Of a stretch of 34,419 nucleotides of DNA, positions 25,083 through 32,124 are shown piece by piece. A program made the position numbers and the translations under genes. Every line of letters begins with the position of its first letter. The stretch's first letter is position 1. The notes beneath the pieces were generated by a model that saw only the letters and a list, made by a program, of their open reading frames with translations, did not search any database and was not told the DNA's origin. Source of the DNA: Cellulomonas sp. (GTDB taxonomy: Bacteria > Actinomycetota > Actinomycetes > Actinomycetales > Cellulomonadaceae); assembly GCA_022013895.1 (NCBI GenBank), contig JAKLPK010000150.1, positions 1-34,419 on the forward strand. The letters are read 5' to 3'.

Positions 25083-27382
25083 CCACGTCGTTCCCCTCCG
25101 CCTCCGTCCTCGGCTACCCGCGCATCGGGCCGCGCCGCGAGCTGAAGAAGGCGCTCGAGGCGTTCTGGGCGGGCAAGACCGACGCCGCGAGCGTCGAGCA
25201 GGTCGCCGCCGATCTGCGTCGTCGCACCCGCACCCGGCTGGCCGAGCTGGGCCTGTCGACCACGGTGCCGGCCATCCCGAGCGCGTTCTCGTTCTACGAC
25301 CACGTGCTCGACACCACCGCGCTGGTCGGTGCCGTGCCGGCGCGGTTCGCCGATCTGGTCGGCCCGGACGGGTCGCTGGACCTGGCCGGGTACTCCACGG
25401 TGGCCCGCGGTCGCGGCGACGACCTGCCGCTCGAGATGACCAAGTGGTTCGACACCAACTACCACTACCTGGTGCCCGAGATCGGGCCGGAGACGGTGTT
25501 CTCCTACGCCGGCCGCCGGCCGGTCACCGAGTTCGCCGAGGCCCTGGCCGAGGGTGTGCTCACCCGTCCGGTGCTCGTGGGCCCGGTGACCTACCTGGCG
25601 CTGGCCAAGGCCACCGAGGGCTCACCCGACGGCTTCTCCCCGCTGGACCGCCTCGCCGATCTGCTTCCCGTCTACCAGGCGGTGCTCGCCGACCTGGCCG
25701 CCGCCGGCGCCACCTGGGTCCAGCTCGACGAGCCGGCCCTGGTGAGCGACACGCTCGCAGTCCCGGCGGCTGCCGTCACCGCCGCCTACCAGGCGCTGGC
25801 CGGGGCCACCGACCGCCCGGCGATCCTGGTCGCCGCGCCCTACGCCGACCTCGGGGCCCAGCTCGCGACGCTGGCCGCCACCGACGTCGAGGCCATCGCC
25901 ATCGACCTCGTGCGCGGATCGGCCCCCACCGCGGCCGTCCCTGGCCTGGAGACGAAGACCCTGGTCGCAGGCATGATCGACGGTCACAACATCTGGCGCG
26001 CCGATCTGGACGCCAAGCTGGCGATCCTGGAGCGCCTGGAGCTGCTGGGCGCCGGGGCGGTCACCGTGGGCACGTCCACCAGCCTGTTCCACGTGCCGCA
26101 CACCGTGGCCGACGAGCCGGCGCTGGACGCCACGCTCGCGTCCTGGTTGGCGTTCGCCGATGAGAAGGTGACCGAGGTCGTCACGTTGGCCGAGGGTCTG
26201 GTCGAGGGTCGCGAGGCGATCCACGAGGCGCTGCTCGCCGCCTCCGACGCGCTCGCCGCCCGCGCCGCCGCCCCCGGCGTCGTGCGCCCCGAGGTCCGGG
26301 CCCGGGTGGCCGCGCTCACCGAGGAGGCGTTCTCCCGCGGCTCGTTCGACGCGCGCCGCGCCGCGCAGGACGCCCGGCTGCACCTGCCGCCGCTGCCGAC
26401 GACGACCATCGGCTCGTTCCCGCAGACCCCGCAGATCCGCAAGGCCCGCGCGGCCTTCGGCAAGGGTGAGCTCACGGCGGCCCAGTACGAGGACGAGATG
26501 CGCGCCGAGATCGGCCGCGTCGTCCAGCTGCAGGAGGACCTGGGCCTGGACGTGCTGGTGCACGGCGAGCCCGAGCGCAACGACATGGTCCAGTACTTCG
26601 CCGAGAACCTGGACGGCTTCGCGGTCACCCAGAACGGCTGGGTGCAGTCCTACGGCTCGCGCTGCACACGCCCGTCGATCCTCTGGGGCGACGTCACCCG
26701 TCCGGCCCCGATCACGGTCGCGTGGTCGAGCTACACGGCCTCGCTCACCGACAAGCCGGTCAAGGGCATGCTCACCGGCCCGGTGACGATCCTGGCCTGG
26801 TCGTTCGTGCGCGACGACCAGCCGCTGGCCGACACCGCCTTCCAGGTGGGCCTGGCGCTGCGCGACGAGATCACCGACCTGGAGGCGGCGGGCGTCCCGA
26901 TCGTCCAGGTCGACGAGCCGGCGCTGCGCGAGCTCCTCCCGCTCAAGACGGCCGACCAGCCGGCGTACCTGGACTGGGCGGTGCGCTCGTTCCGGCTGTC
27001 GACGGCCGGGGTGCGCGAGGACACCCAGATCCACACCCACCTGTGCTACTCCGAGTTCGGCGAGGTCATCGACGCGATCGACGGTCTGGACGCCGATGTG
27101 ACGAGCATCGAGGCCGCCCGCTCCAAGATGGAGATCGTCGACGACATCGCCGGTCACGGCTACCCGCGCGGCATCGGGCCGGGCGTGTGGGACATCCACT
27201 CCCCGCGCGTGCCCAGCGAGTCCGAGGTCGAGACCCTGCTCGCCGGTGCGGCCAGGTCCATCGACGCCGGTCTGCTCTGGGTCAACCCGGACTGCGGCCT
27301 CAAGACCCGTCGCTACGAGGAGGTCACCCCCTCCCTGGAGCACCTGGTCGCCGCAGCCAAGGCCGTCCGCGCCACCCTGTAG
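25079..27382 (+). CDS. metE: Cobalamin-independent methionine synthase
   Basis: A 767-residue protein covering both barrels. The N-terminal half starts with LGYPRIGPRRELKKALEAFW. The C-terminal catalytic half has TTTIGSFPQT, VLVHGEPERNDMVQYFAE, GWVQSYGSRCTRPSI and the zinc ligands in HTHLCYSEF and NPDCGLKTR. It transfers the methyl group of methyltetrahydrofolate to homocysteine. It overlaps metF by four bases, and a strong hairpin terminator follows 15 bases after its stop. No cobalamin riboswitch is present, consistent with control by SAM alone in this window. Confidence 0.97.
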   Translation: MTTSFPSASVLGYPRIGPRRELKKALEAFWAGKTDAASVEQVAADLRRRTRTRLAELGLSTTVPAIPSAFSFYDHVLDTTALVGAVPARFADLVGPDGSLDLAGYSTVARGRGDDLPLEMTKWFDTNYHYLVPEIGPETVFSYAGRRPVTEFAEALAEGVLTRPVLVGPVTYLALAKATEGSPDGFSPLDRLADLLPVYQAVLADLAAAGATWVQLDEPALVSDTLAVPAAAVTAAYQALAGATDRPAILVAAPYADLGAQLATLAATDVEAIAIDLVRGSAPTAAVPGLETKTLVAGMIDGHNIWRADLDAKLAILERLELLGAGAVTVGTSTSLFHVPHTVADEPALDATLASWLAFADEKVTEVVTLAEGLVEGREAIHEALLAASDALAARAAAPGVVRPEVRARVAALTEEAFSRGSFDARRAAQDARLHLPPLPTTTIGSFPQTPQIRKARAAFGKGELTAAQYEDEMRAEIGRVVQLQEDLGLDVLVHGEPERNDMVQYFAENLDGFAVTQNGWVQSYGSRCTRPSILWGDVTRPAPITVAWSSYTASLTDKPVKGMLTGPVTILAWSFVRDDQPLADTAFQVGLALRDEITDLEAAGVPIVQVDEPALRELLPLKTADQPAYLDWAVRSFRLSTAGVREDTQIHTHLCYSEFGEVIDAIDGLDADVTSIEAARSKMEIVDDIAGHGYPRGIGPGVWDIHSPRVPSESEVETLLAGAARSIDAGLLWVNPDCGLKTRRYEEVTPSLEHLVAAAKAVRATL

Positions 27383-27396
27383 CTGTCCACCCACCC

Positions 27397-27435
27397 CCGA
27401 AGTCGCGCCGGATCGGCTGTCCGGCGCGACTTCGG
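27397..27435 (+). terminator. Hairpin terminator after metE
   Basis: CCGAAGTCGCGCCGGA and TCCGGCGCGACTTCGG form a perfect 16-bp stem with a 7-base loop, starting 15 bases after the metE stop. There is no U tract, as is common for actinobacterial hairpin terminators. Confidence 0.85.
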
Positions 27436-27470
27436 CCATGATCTCGGCCGATTCGGCAAGAGTCGGCCGA

Positions 27471-27575
27471 GTCGGCGGGACCTGGCTGGCTGGATGAGCG
27501 GGGCTGGCTGGGGGCCGAGCGGCGGGCGGCCGAGTCGGCGGCACCTGGCTGGCTGGATGAGCGGGGCTGGCTGGC
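27471..27575. repeat. Direct repeat of about 42 bp, spaced 63 bp, between metE and the C-S lyase gene
   Basis: Two copies starting at 27471 and 27534 share GTCGGCGG, CACCTGGCTGGCTGGATGAG (GACC in the first) and CGGGGCTGGCTGG with one mismatch over about 41 bases. Each copy also contains internal CTGG reiterations. It lies in front of the leaderless start at 27635. Confidence 0.85.
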
Positions 27576-27621
27576 GGGCGGGGTGGCGCCATCTGGTGGT
27601 CGGGGCGGGGGGGCGGGGATC

Positions 27622-27635
27622 TACAGTCGCGGGGG
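27622..27635 (+). promoter_or_regulatory. -10 hexamer TACAGT of a probable leaderless transcript
   Basis: TACAGT at 27622-27627 ends seven bases before GTG 27635. The hexamer and the distance are identical to those at the ribbon-helix-helix gene (5744). Confidence 0.55.
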
Positions 27636-28762
27636 TGACCGGTGCTTTCGACCTGACCCTGCCTGAGCTGGTGAGCCGGACCTCGGCGAAGTGGACGGTG
27701 TACCCACCGGACGTGCTGCCGCTGTGGGTCGCCGAGATGGATGTCCGCCCGGTGCCCGCCGTCGTCGAGGCCGTGAGCCGGGCCGTCGCCGCAGGTGACA
27801 CCGGATACCCCGGCGGCCACGCCTACGCCGAGGCGTACGCCGCATTCGCCGCCGACCGTTGGGGTTGGTCCCTCGACCCGGCGTCGATGCGGCGCGTCCC
27901 CGATGTGCTCACCGGCATCGCCGAGCTGATCGGCCTGCTCACGGCGCCGCACGGCGCTGTCGTCATCAACCCGCCGGTGTACCCGCCGTTCTTCTCGGTC
28001 ATCGAGCACACCGGCCGGCGGGTGGTCCCGGCACCCCTGGGCGCCGATCTGCGACTCGACCTGGCGGTGCTGGCCGAGGCGTTCGAGCAAGCCGGACCGG
28101 GTTCGGTCTACCTGCTGTGCCACCCGCACAACCCGACCGGTGTGCTGCACACCCCCGTCGAGCTGGCGGCGGTGGGCGCCCTGGCCCGGCGCACCGGCAT
28201 CCGCGTGGTGGCCGACGAGATCCATGCGGCGCTCGTGCTGGACGGCACGTTCACGCCGACGACGACGGTCATCCCCGACGCCTTCGCCCTGCACTCGGCG
28301 TCCAAGACGTTCAACCTGGCCGGGCTGCCGTCGGCGCTGCTCATCCCGGGCCCGGATGCGATCACCGACCTGACCCGGATGTCACCGTTCGCCGGGCACG
28401 GGTCGAGCCACCTCGGGGGTATCGCCCAGGGCGCCGCCCTCCGCCACGGCGGTCCCTGGCTGGACGGCCTGCTCGACGATCTGCGCGCGAACGCCGCTCT
28501 GCTCGACGGCCTGCTCACCCGGCTGCTGCCCGCCGCGAGCTGGACACCCCCTCAGGCCACCTACCTGGCCTGGCTCGACCTGCACCGGGTGGTCCCCGTG
28601 GGCGTCGACCCCGCCCGGTACCTGCTGGAGCACGCCCGGGTGGCGGTCAACTCCGGTCCGACGTTCGGGGCCGAGGGCACCGGCTTCGTCCGGCTCAACG
28701 CCGCGACCTCACCGGCGATCCTCACCGAGGCGATCGAGCGGATCGCCGCGACCGCACCCTGA
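27635..28762 (+). CDS. PatB/MalY-type PLP-dependent C-S lyase or aminotransferase (probable cystathionine beta-lyase)
   Basis: A 375-residue fold-type I PLP enzyme. Motifs: LPLWVAEMDVRPVPAV (typical of PatB/MalY), CHPHNPTGVLH, VVADEIHAALVL and HSASKTFNLAGLPSA, with the PLP lysine at about residue 224. An Arg near the end (FVRLNAATS) binds the substrate carboxylate. PatB/MalY enzymes cleave C-S bonds of cystathionine or cysteine conjugates; next to metF-metE, a role in making homocysteine is the natural inference. GTG 27635 gives normal family length. It has its own promoter and follows a terminator, so it is not part of the riboswitch transcript. Confidence 0.88.
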   Translation: MTGAFDLTLPELVSRTSAKWTVYPPDVLPLWVAEMDVRPVPAVVEAVSRAVAAGDTGYPGGHAYAEAYAAFAADRWGWSLDPASMRRVPDVLTGIAELIGLLTAPHGAVVINPPVYPPFFSVIEHTGRRVVPAPLGADLRLDLAVLAEAFEQAGPGSVYLLCHPHNPTGVLHTPVELAAVGALARRTGIRVVADEIHAALVLDGTFTPTTTVIPDAFALHSASKTFNLAGLPSALLIPGPDAITDLTRMSPFAGHGSSHLGGIAQGAALRHGGPWLDGLLDDLRANAALLDGLLTRLLPAASWTPPQATYLAWLDLHRVVPVGVDPARYLLEHARVAVNSGPTFGAEGTGFVRLNAATSPAILTEAIERIAATAP

Positions 28763-28833
28763 CCGGCCGATCCCGAGGTACCGGCTCAGGGCAGCGGCCC
28801 GGCGCGCAGGCCCAGGCACCCTGACAGGCACGA

Positions 28834-28867
28834 CGACGGCCCCCGGTCAGCTGACCGGGGGCCGTCG
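28834..28867. terminator. Bidirectional terminator between the C-S lyase and hsp20 genes
   Basis: A perfect 34-bp palindrome: CGACGGCCCCCGGTCAG followed directly by its reverse complement. It lies between convergent genes (stops at 28762 and 28905) and can serve both. Confidence 0.85.
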
Positions 28868-28904
28868 GGTGTGCGGCCGCTGCTGCGGCCGCCGGGTCGG
28901 GCGA

Positions 28905-29336
28905 TCAGGCCTTCGCGGCCTCCAGCCGGGTCGAGACGTCACCGTGCTGGACCTCGATCCGGCGCGGCTTGGCCTCCTCGGCCACCGGGATCGTCAGGGT
29001 GAGCACACCGTCGGTGTACGTCGCGGCCATCGCGTCGAGCGCCAGACCGCGGCCGACGGTGAGCTGCCGGGCGTAGGTGCCGACCGGCCGCTCCTTGGCG
29101 AGCCACTGCACATCACCCTCGGCCGTGGCGGTCCGCTGCGCGCGGATGGTGAGCGTCCGGTCCTCGACGTTGACGTCGATGGTGCCCGGGTCCACCCCCG
29201 GCAGGTCCAGGTGCAGCACGTAGTGGTCGCCCGTGCGGTACAGGTCGAGCGGCATGGTCGCCGCGGCGCGGTCCGCTGCGACGAGCTGGCCGAGCATGCG
29301 GTCCATCTCGTGGAAGGGGTCGAATCGCATAGCCAT
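28905..29336 (-). CDS. Hsp20/alpha-crystallin family small heat shock protein
   Basis: A 143-residue small chaperone. FDPFHEMDRMLGQL is the N-terminal helix common in bacterial Hsp20. The alpha-crystallin domain runs from MPLDLYRTGDHYVLHLDLPGV to YTDGVLTLTIPVAEEAKPRRI, which holds the conserved G-V-L-T-L/I-x-I/V-P motif. It should bind unfolding proteins as an oligomer. ATG 29336 follows GAGGAGGTGG, a strong ribosome binding site; the longer frame upstream is not needed. A CIRCE operator lies about 93 bases upstream, so HrcA is the likely repressor. Confidence 0.95.
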   Translation of the reverse strand: MAMRFDPFHEMDRMLGQLVAADRAAATMPLDLYRTGDHYVLHLDLPGVDPGTIDVNVEDRTLTIRAQRTATAEGDVQWLAKERPVGTYARQLTVGRGLALDAMAATYTDGVLTLTIPVAEEAKPRRIEVQHGDVSTRLEAAKA

Positions 29337-29428
29337 GAGTCCACCTCCTCGGCTCGGGACCCGGCCTCTCCGGGCCCCACGGTTCACCGGCGACCGGGTT
29401 CGCCACCGGCTGGCTACGCCTTCAATTC

Positions 29429-29455
29429 TTAGCACTCACCTCACGAGAGTGCTAA
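29429..29455. promoter_or_regulatory. CIRCE element (HrcA operator) upstream of hsp20
   Basis: TTAGCACTC, nine bases, GAGTGCTAA: a perfect match to the CIRCE consensus. It lies upstream of hsp20 (minus strand), and TAAGAAT immediately downstream on that strand may be the -10 box. No groEL or dnaK lies next to it. Confidence 0.93.
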
Positions 29456-29489
29456 CGATCGGGGCGCCTGTTCGCTCACGGGGAACAGA

Positions 29490-29521
29490 GCCCGCGCCCC
29501 TCGTCCACGAGGGCCGCGGGC
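29490..29521 (-). terminator. Hairpin terminator after the Nudix gene
   Basis: GCCCGCG, one mismatch, CCCTCG pair with CGAGGG, mismatch, CGCGGGC: a 13-bp interrupted stem with a small loop, 50 bases past the Nudix stop. No U tract. Confidence 0.65.
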
Positions 29522-29571
29522 GGGGTTCCGTGCGCAGGCCAGGGACCCGGGGCCGGCGACGGGGAGGCAGA

Positions 29572-30000
29572 TCAGCGCGCGCCGGCGGGAACCACGGCGG
29601 CGGTCAGGGCGTGCACGATGCGGACGTCGGCGTCCAGCCAGGGCACGGTCAACCACTGACCCGCAGGGAGCCAGCGCAGCTCGTCGTGCTCGACGAGCGG
29701 TTCGGGGGTGCCGGACACGATCTCGGCCGTCCACAGCCGCATCACGTACCGGTCGGACAGCAACCAGCCACCGTCGTCGGGCCCGACGATCTCCGGACCG
29801 AGGCCGACGCGCACGCCGAGCTCCTCACGCAGCTCGCGGTGCAGCGCCTGCTCGGGTGTCTCACCTTCCTCGACCTTGCCGCCGGGGAACTCCCAGCGGC
29901 CGGCGAGACTCGCGGGACGCAGCCGACGGGCAGCCAGCAGCACGGTCGGGGCGTCCAGGTCGTCGACCAGGGCAGCCGCCACCACGAGGACCGGGCTCAT
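29572..30000 (-). CDS. Nudix hydrolase (MutT-like)
   Basis: A 142-residue protein with a complete Nudix box at residues 40-62: GGKVEEGETPEQALHRELRE followed by ELG. Both catalytic Glu are present in REL-x-EE. EFPGGK just before it and LLAARRLRPASLAGRWEF resemble MutT/8-oxo-dGTP diphosphatases, and the C-terminal HDELRWLPAGQW is also as in MutT. It probably hydrolyses oxidised nucleotides, but substrate cannot be fixed from sequence. It starts 34 bases after the stop of a stand-alone LuxR-type HTH gene on the same strand and may be co-transcribed with it. Confidence 0.92.
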   Translation of the reverse strand: MSPVLVVAAALVDDLDAPTVLLAARRLRPASLAGRWEFPGGKVEEGETPEQALHRELREELGVRVGLGPEIVGPDDGGWLLSDRYVMRLWTAEIVSGTPEPLVEHDELRWLPAGQWLTVPWLDADVRIVHALTAAVVPAGAR

Positions 30001-30034
30001 GGTCGGCCCGTCCCCGCATCGGACCGCGCGAAGG

Positions 30035-30268
30035 TCACTGGATGCCGTGCGCCTGCGCCCACGCGACGGCCTCGGCCCGGGTCGAGACGCCGATCTTGCG
30101 GTAGCAGGACCGCACCTGCGACTTCACCGTGTTGCGGGTGACGAACAGCCGGGTGGCGATCTCTTCGAGGGTGACGTCCTCGGTGAGCTCGCTCAGCACG
30201 ACCCGCTCGCGCCGGGTCAGTGCCTGACCCATGACATCCATCGACTCTCGAGTATCGACCATGCTCAT
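30035..30268 (-). CDS. Stand-alone LuxR/GerE-type helix-turn-helix protein
   Basis: A 77-residue protein that is little more than one DNA-binding domain. LTRRERVVLSELTEDVTLEEIATRLFVTRNTVKSQVRSCYRKIGV is the full LuxR-type HTH, with the recognition helix at VTRNTVKSQVRS. There is no receiver or sensor domain. ATG 30268 is preceded by GGAGGT at four bases, so the longer frame (28 more residues) is not needed. Single-domain regulators of this type are common in actinobacteria and some form part of larger circuits; its target is unknown. Direct repeats of TTCTCACCCGA about 95 bases upstream may be its control site. Confidence 0.85.
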   Translation of the reverse strand: MSMVDTRESMDVMGQALTRRERVVLSELTEDVTLEEIATRLFVTRNTVKSQVRSCYRKIGVSTRAEAVAWAQAHGIQ

Positions 30269-30361
30269 GTTGACCTCCGGTGAAGGGTGATCCCGTGTCA
30301 GCGGTGCCACCGTTGCCTTGTACCGGATGAGAGCCCGGGTGGGGCGGGACATGACGCCACT

Positions 30362-30384
30362 TTCTCACCCGAATTCTCACCCGA
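30362..30384. repeat. 11-bp direct repeat upstream of the LuxR-type gene
   Basis: TTCTCACCCGA occurs twice with a 12-bp period (30362-30372 and 30374-30384). It is placed about 95-115 bases upstream of the HTH gene start, where an activator could bind. Confidence 0.5.
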
Positions 30385-30486
30385 CCACCAGGCACGGCCG
30401 GGACCCGCTTCTGCTTCAGGAGGACGTCACCCAGCACCAGGTGATACATCAGGACGAATCGGTCACCCGAACGAGCGCATCGAGGG

Positions 30487-30855
30487 TCAGGACAGCGCCG
30501 CGTACTGCTCCGCATCCAGCAGCGTGCCGGTGCTCTCGACCCGTACCGTGAACAGCCAGCCGGCGCCGTAGGGGTCGGAGTTCACCAGCGCCGGGTCGTC
30601 CACGGCGGCCTGGTTGACCTCGACGACGACGCCGGTCGCGGGCGAGTAGAGCTCGGACACGGACTTGGTGGACTCGATCTCGCCGACGACGGCACCGGCG
30701 ACCACCTTCGCGCCGACGGTCGGCAGCTCCAGGTAGACCACATCGCCCAGGGCGTCCGCGGCGACGTCGGTGATCCCGACGACGGCCGGGTCGCCCGAGC
30801 TGAGCCACTCGTGCTCGGCGGTGTACTTCAGATCGGCGGACGGCGTGCTCGACAT
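30487..30855 (-). CDS. gcvH: Glycine cleavage system H protein
   Basis: A 122-residue lipoyl carrier. EHEWL near the start, [20 protein letters not shown], and the lipoylation site [12 protein letters not shown] with Lys 64 are standard, as is the C-terminal [10 protein letters not shown]. It shuttles the aminomethyl group between the P, T and L proteins. ATG 30855 is preceded by AAGGAGAG. It is the third gene of gcvP-gcvT-gcvH, 44 bases after gcvT; the L protein (lipoamide dehydrogenase) is not in the window. Confidence 0.96.
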   Translation of the reverse strand: MSSTPSADLKYTAEHEWLSSGDPAVVGITDVAADALGDVVYLELPTVGAKVVAGAVVGEIESTKSVSELYSPATGVVVEVNQAAVDDPALVNSDPYGAGWLFTVRVESTGTLLDAEQYAALS

Positions 30856-30899
30856 GGTCTCTCCTTGCGGCTGGGGGGCAGAGGGGGGGCGGGCGGGGC

Positions 30900-32057
30900 T
30901 CAGCGAGGACGACGGTAGAACGGCAGCGGCACGACACGCACTCCTTCGGCGCGTCCGCGCACGTCGACCGCTAGCTCGGTGCCCGGTTCGGCGAGCGCCG
31001 GGGGCACGTAGGCCATCGCGATCGGGTGGCCGAGCGTGGGCGACGGCATCCCGGAGGTGACGGCGCCGACGGGTGCGCCGGCGGCGTCCAGCACGGCGTA
31101 GCCCTCGCGGGCGGCGCGACGACCGAGACCCTCCAGCCCGACGAGCGTGCGGGTGCCGTCACGCTGGGCCCGGGACGCCAGCGGCTCGCGGCCGATGAAC
31201 GGGACCGGCTGCCCGTCGGCGCCGATCTTGTCCAGGCGGACCACGCGGCCCAGACCTGCGTCGTACGGGGTGGTGGTGGCGTCGAGCTCGTGGCCGTACA
31301 GCGGCATCCCGGCTTCCAGGCGCAGGCTGTCGCGGGCCGCGAGCCCGGCCGGGACCAGGCCGAACGGTTCGCCGGTCGCCAGGAGCGCAGCCCACAGCGC
31401 CGGTGCGACCGCGGCGGGGACGAAGAACTCGAAGCCGTCCTCACCGGTGTAGCCGGTCCGGGCCAGCATGCCGGCGGTGCCGTCGACCGTCACCGGCAGG
31501 AACGCGTAGTACTTCAACGTCGCAGGGGTCACGCCGAGCGCCGGGTCGACGACCAGTCCGGGCAGTGCCTCGACGATCTCGAGCGCGCGCGGACCCTGCA
31601 CGGCGACCAGTGCGGTGGTCGGGGAGTCGTCACTGATCGTCACCTCCAGGCCGGTGGCGCGGGCGGCCAGCTCGGCGAGCACGACGTCGTGGTTGGCGGC
31701 GTTGGCCACCACCATGTAGTCGTCCTCGGCGAGCCGGTAGACGATGAGGTCGTCGATCACGCCTCCGTCGGCCGCGCAGATCATCGTGTAGCGCGCCCCG
31801 GTGACCCGCAGCGCCGAGAGGTTGCCGACCAGCGCCAGGTCGAGGAAGCCCGCCGCACCCGGGCCGCGGACCCCGATCTCGCCCATGTGGGACAGGTCGA
31901 ACAGCCCGGCCGCGGTACGGACCGCGGTGTGCTCGGCCAGGTCGGAGGTGTAGCGCAGCGGCATGAGCCAGCCGGCGAACGGCACCAGCGTGGCGCCGAG
32001 CGCCTCGTGCGCGGCGCGCAGCGGGGTGGGGCGGGGGTCGGTCGTCGCGTCGGTCAA
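30900..32057 (-). CDS. gcvT: Glycine cleavage system T protein (aminomethyltransferase)
   Basis: About 385 residues. [57 protein letters not shown] (the folate-site Asp region), [15 protein letters not shown] and [13 protein letters not shown] are GcvT hallmarks. It transfers the methylene group from H protein to tetrahydrofolate and releases ammonia. The most likely start is TTG at 32057, with AAGGGA about nine bases upstream; an ATG 42 codons earlier would overlap gcvP and add a Pro/Arg-rich segment foreign to the family. It lies 64 bases after gcvP, in a gap containing a 15-bp repeat. Confidence 0.94.
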   Translation of the reverse strand: MTDATTDPRPTPLRAAHEALGATLVPFAGWLMPLRYTSDLAEHTAVRTAAGLFDLSHMGEIGVRGPGAAGFLDLALVGNLSALRVTGARYTMICAADGGVIDDLIVYRLAEDDYMVVANAANHDVVLAELAARATGLEVTISDDSPTTALVAVQGPRALEIVEALPGLVVDPALGVTPATLKYYAFLPVTVDGTAGMLARTGYTGEDGFEFFVPAAVAPALWAALLATGEPFGLVPAGLAARDSLRLEAGMPLYGHELDATTTPYDAGLGRVVRLDKIGADGQPVPFIGREPLASRAQRDGTRTLVGLEGLGRRAAREGYAVLDAAGAPVGAVTSGMPSPTLGHPIAMAYVPPALAEPGTELAVDVRGRAEGVRVVPLPFYRRPR

Positions 32058-32089
32058 CGCAGGGTCCCTTCGGGGCGCAGCGGGTGGGA

Positions 32090-32124
32090 GGTCGGGCAGC
32101 GGTTGGTCGGGCAACGGGCGGTCA
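32090..32124. repeat. 15-bp tandem repeat spanning the gcvP stop
   Basis: GGTCGGGCAGCGGTT and GGTCGGGCAACGGGC are adjacent 15-bp units. A third, degenerate unit begins with the GGTCA that contains the gcvP stop (minus strand). Confidence 0.7.

Noticed and set aside
26087-26100. Second parS-like sequence (GTTCCACGTG) in metE
   Set aside because: Only the left half matches; the right half diverges, and the sequence is explained by the conserved Leu-Phe-His-Val-Pro coding.
25622-28294. 890-codon minus-strand open frame across metE and the C-S lyase gene
   Set aside because: It runs through two genes, a terminator hairpin and a repeat, and its translation has no recognisable motif. It is a GC-driven antisense frame.
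29997-30515. 172-codon minus-strand frame across the LuxR-type gene and gcvH end
   Set aside because: It overlaps two supported genes in a different frame and has no domain or good ribosome binding site.
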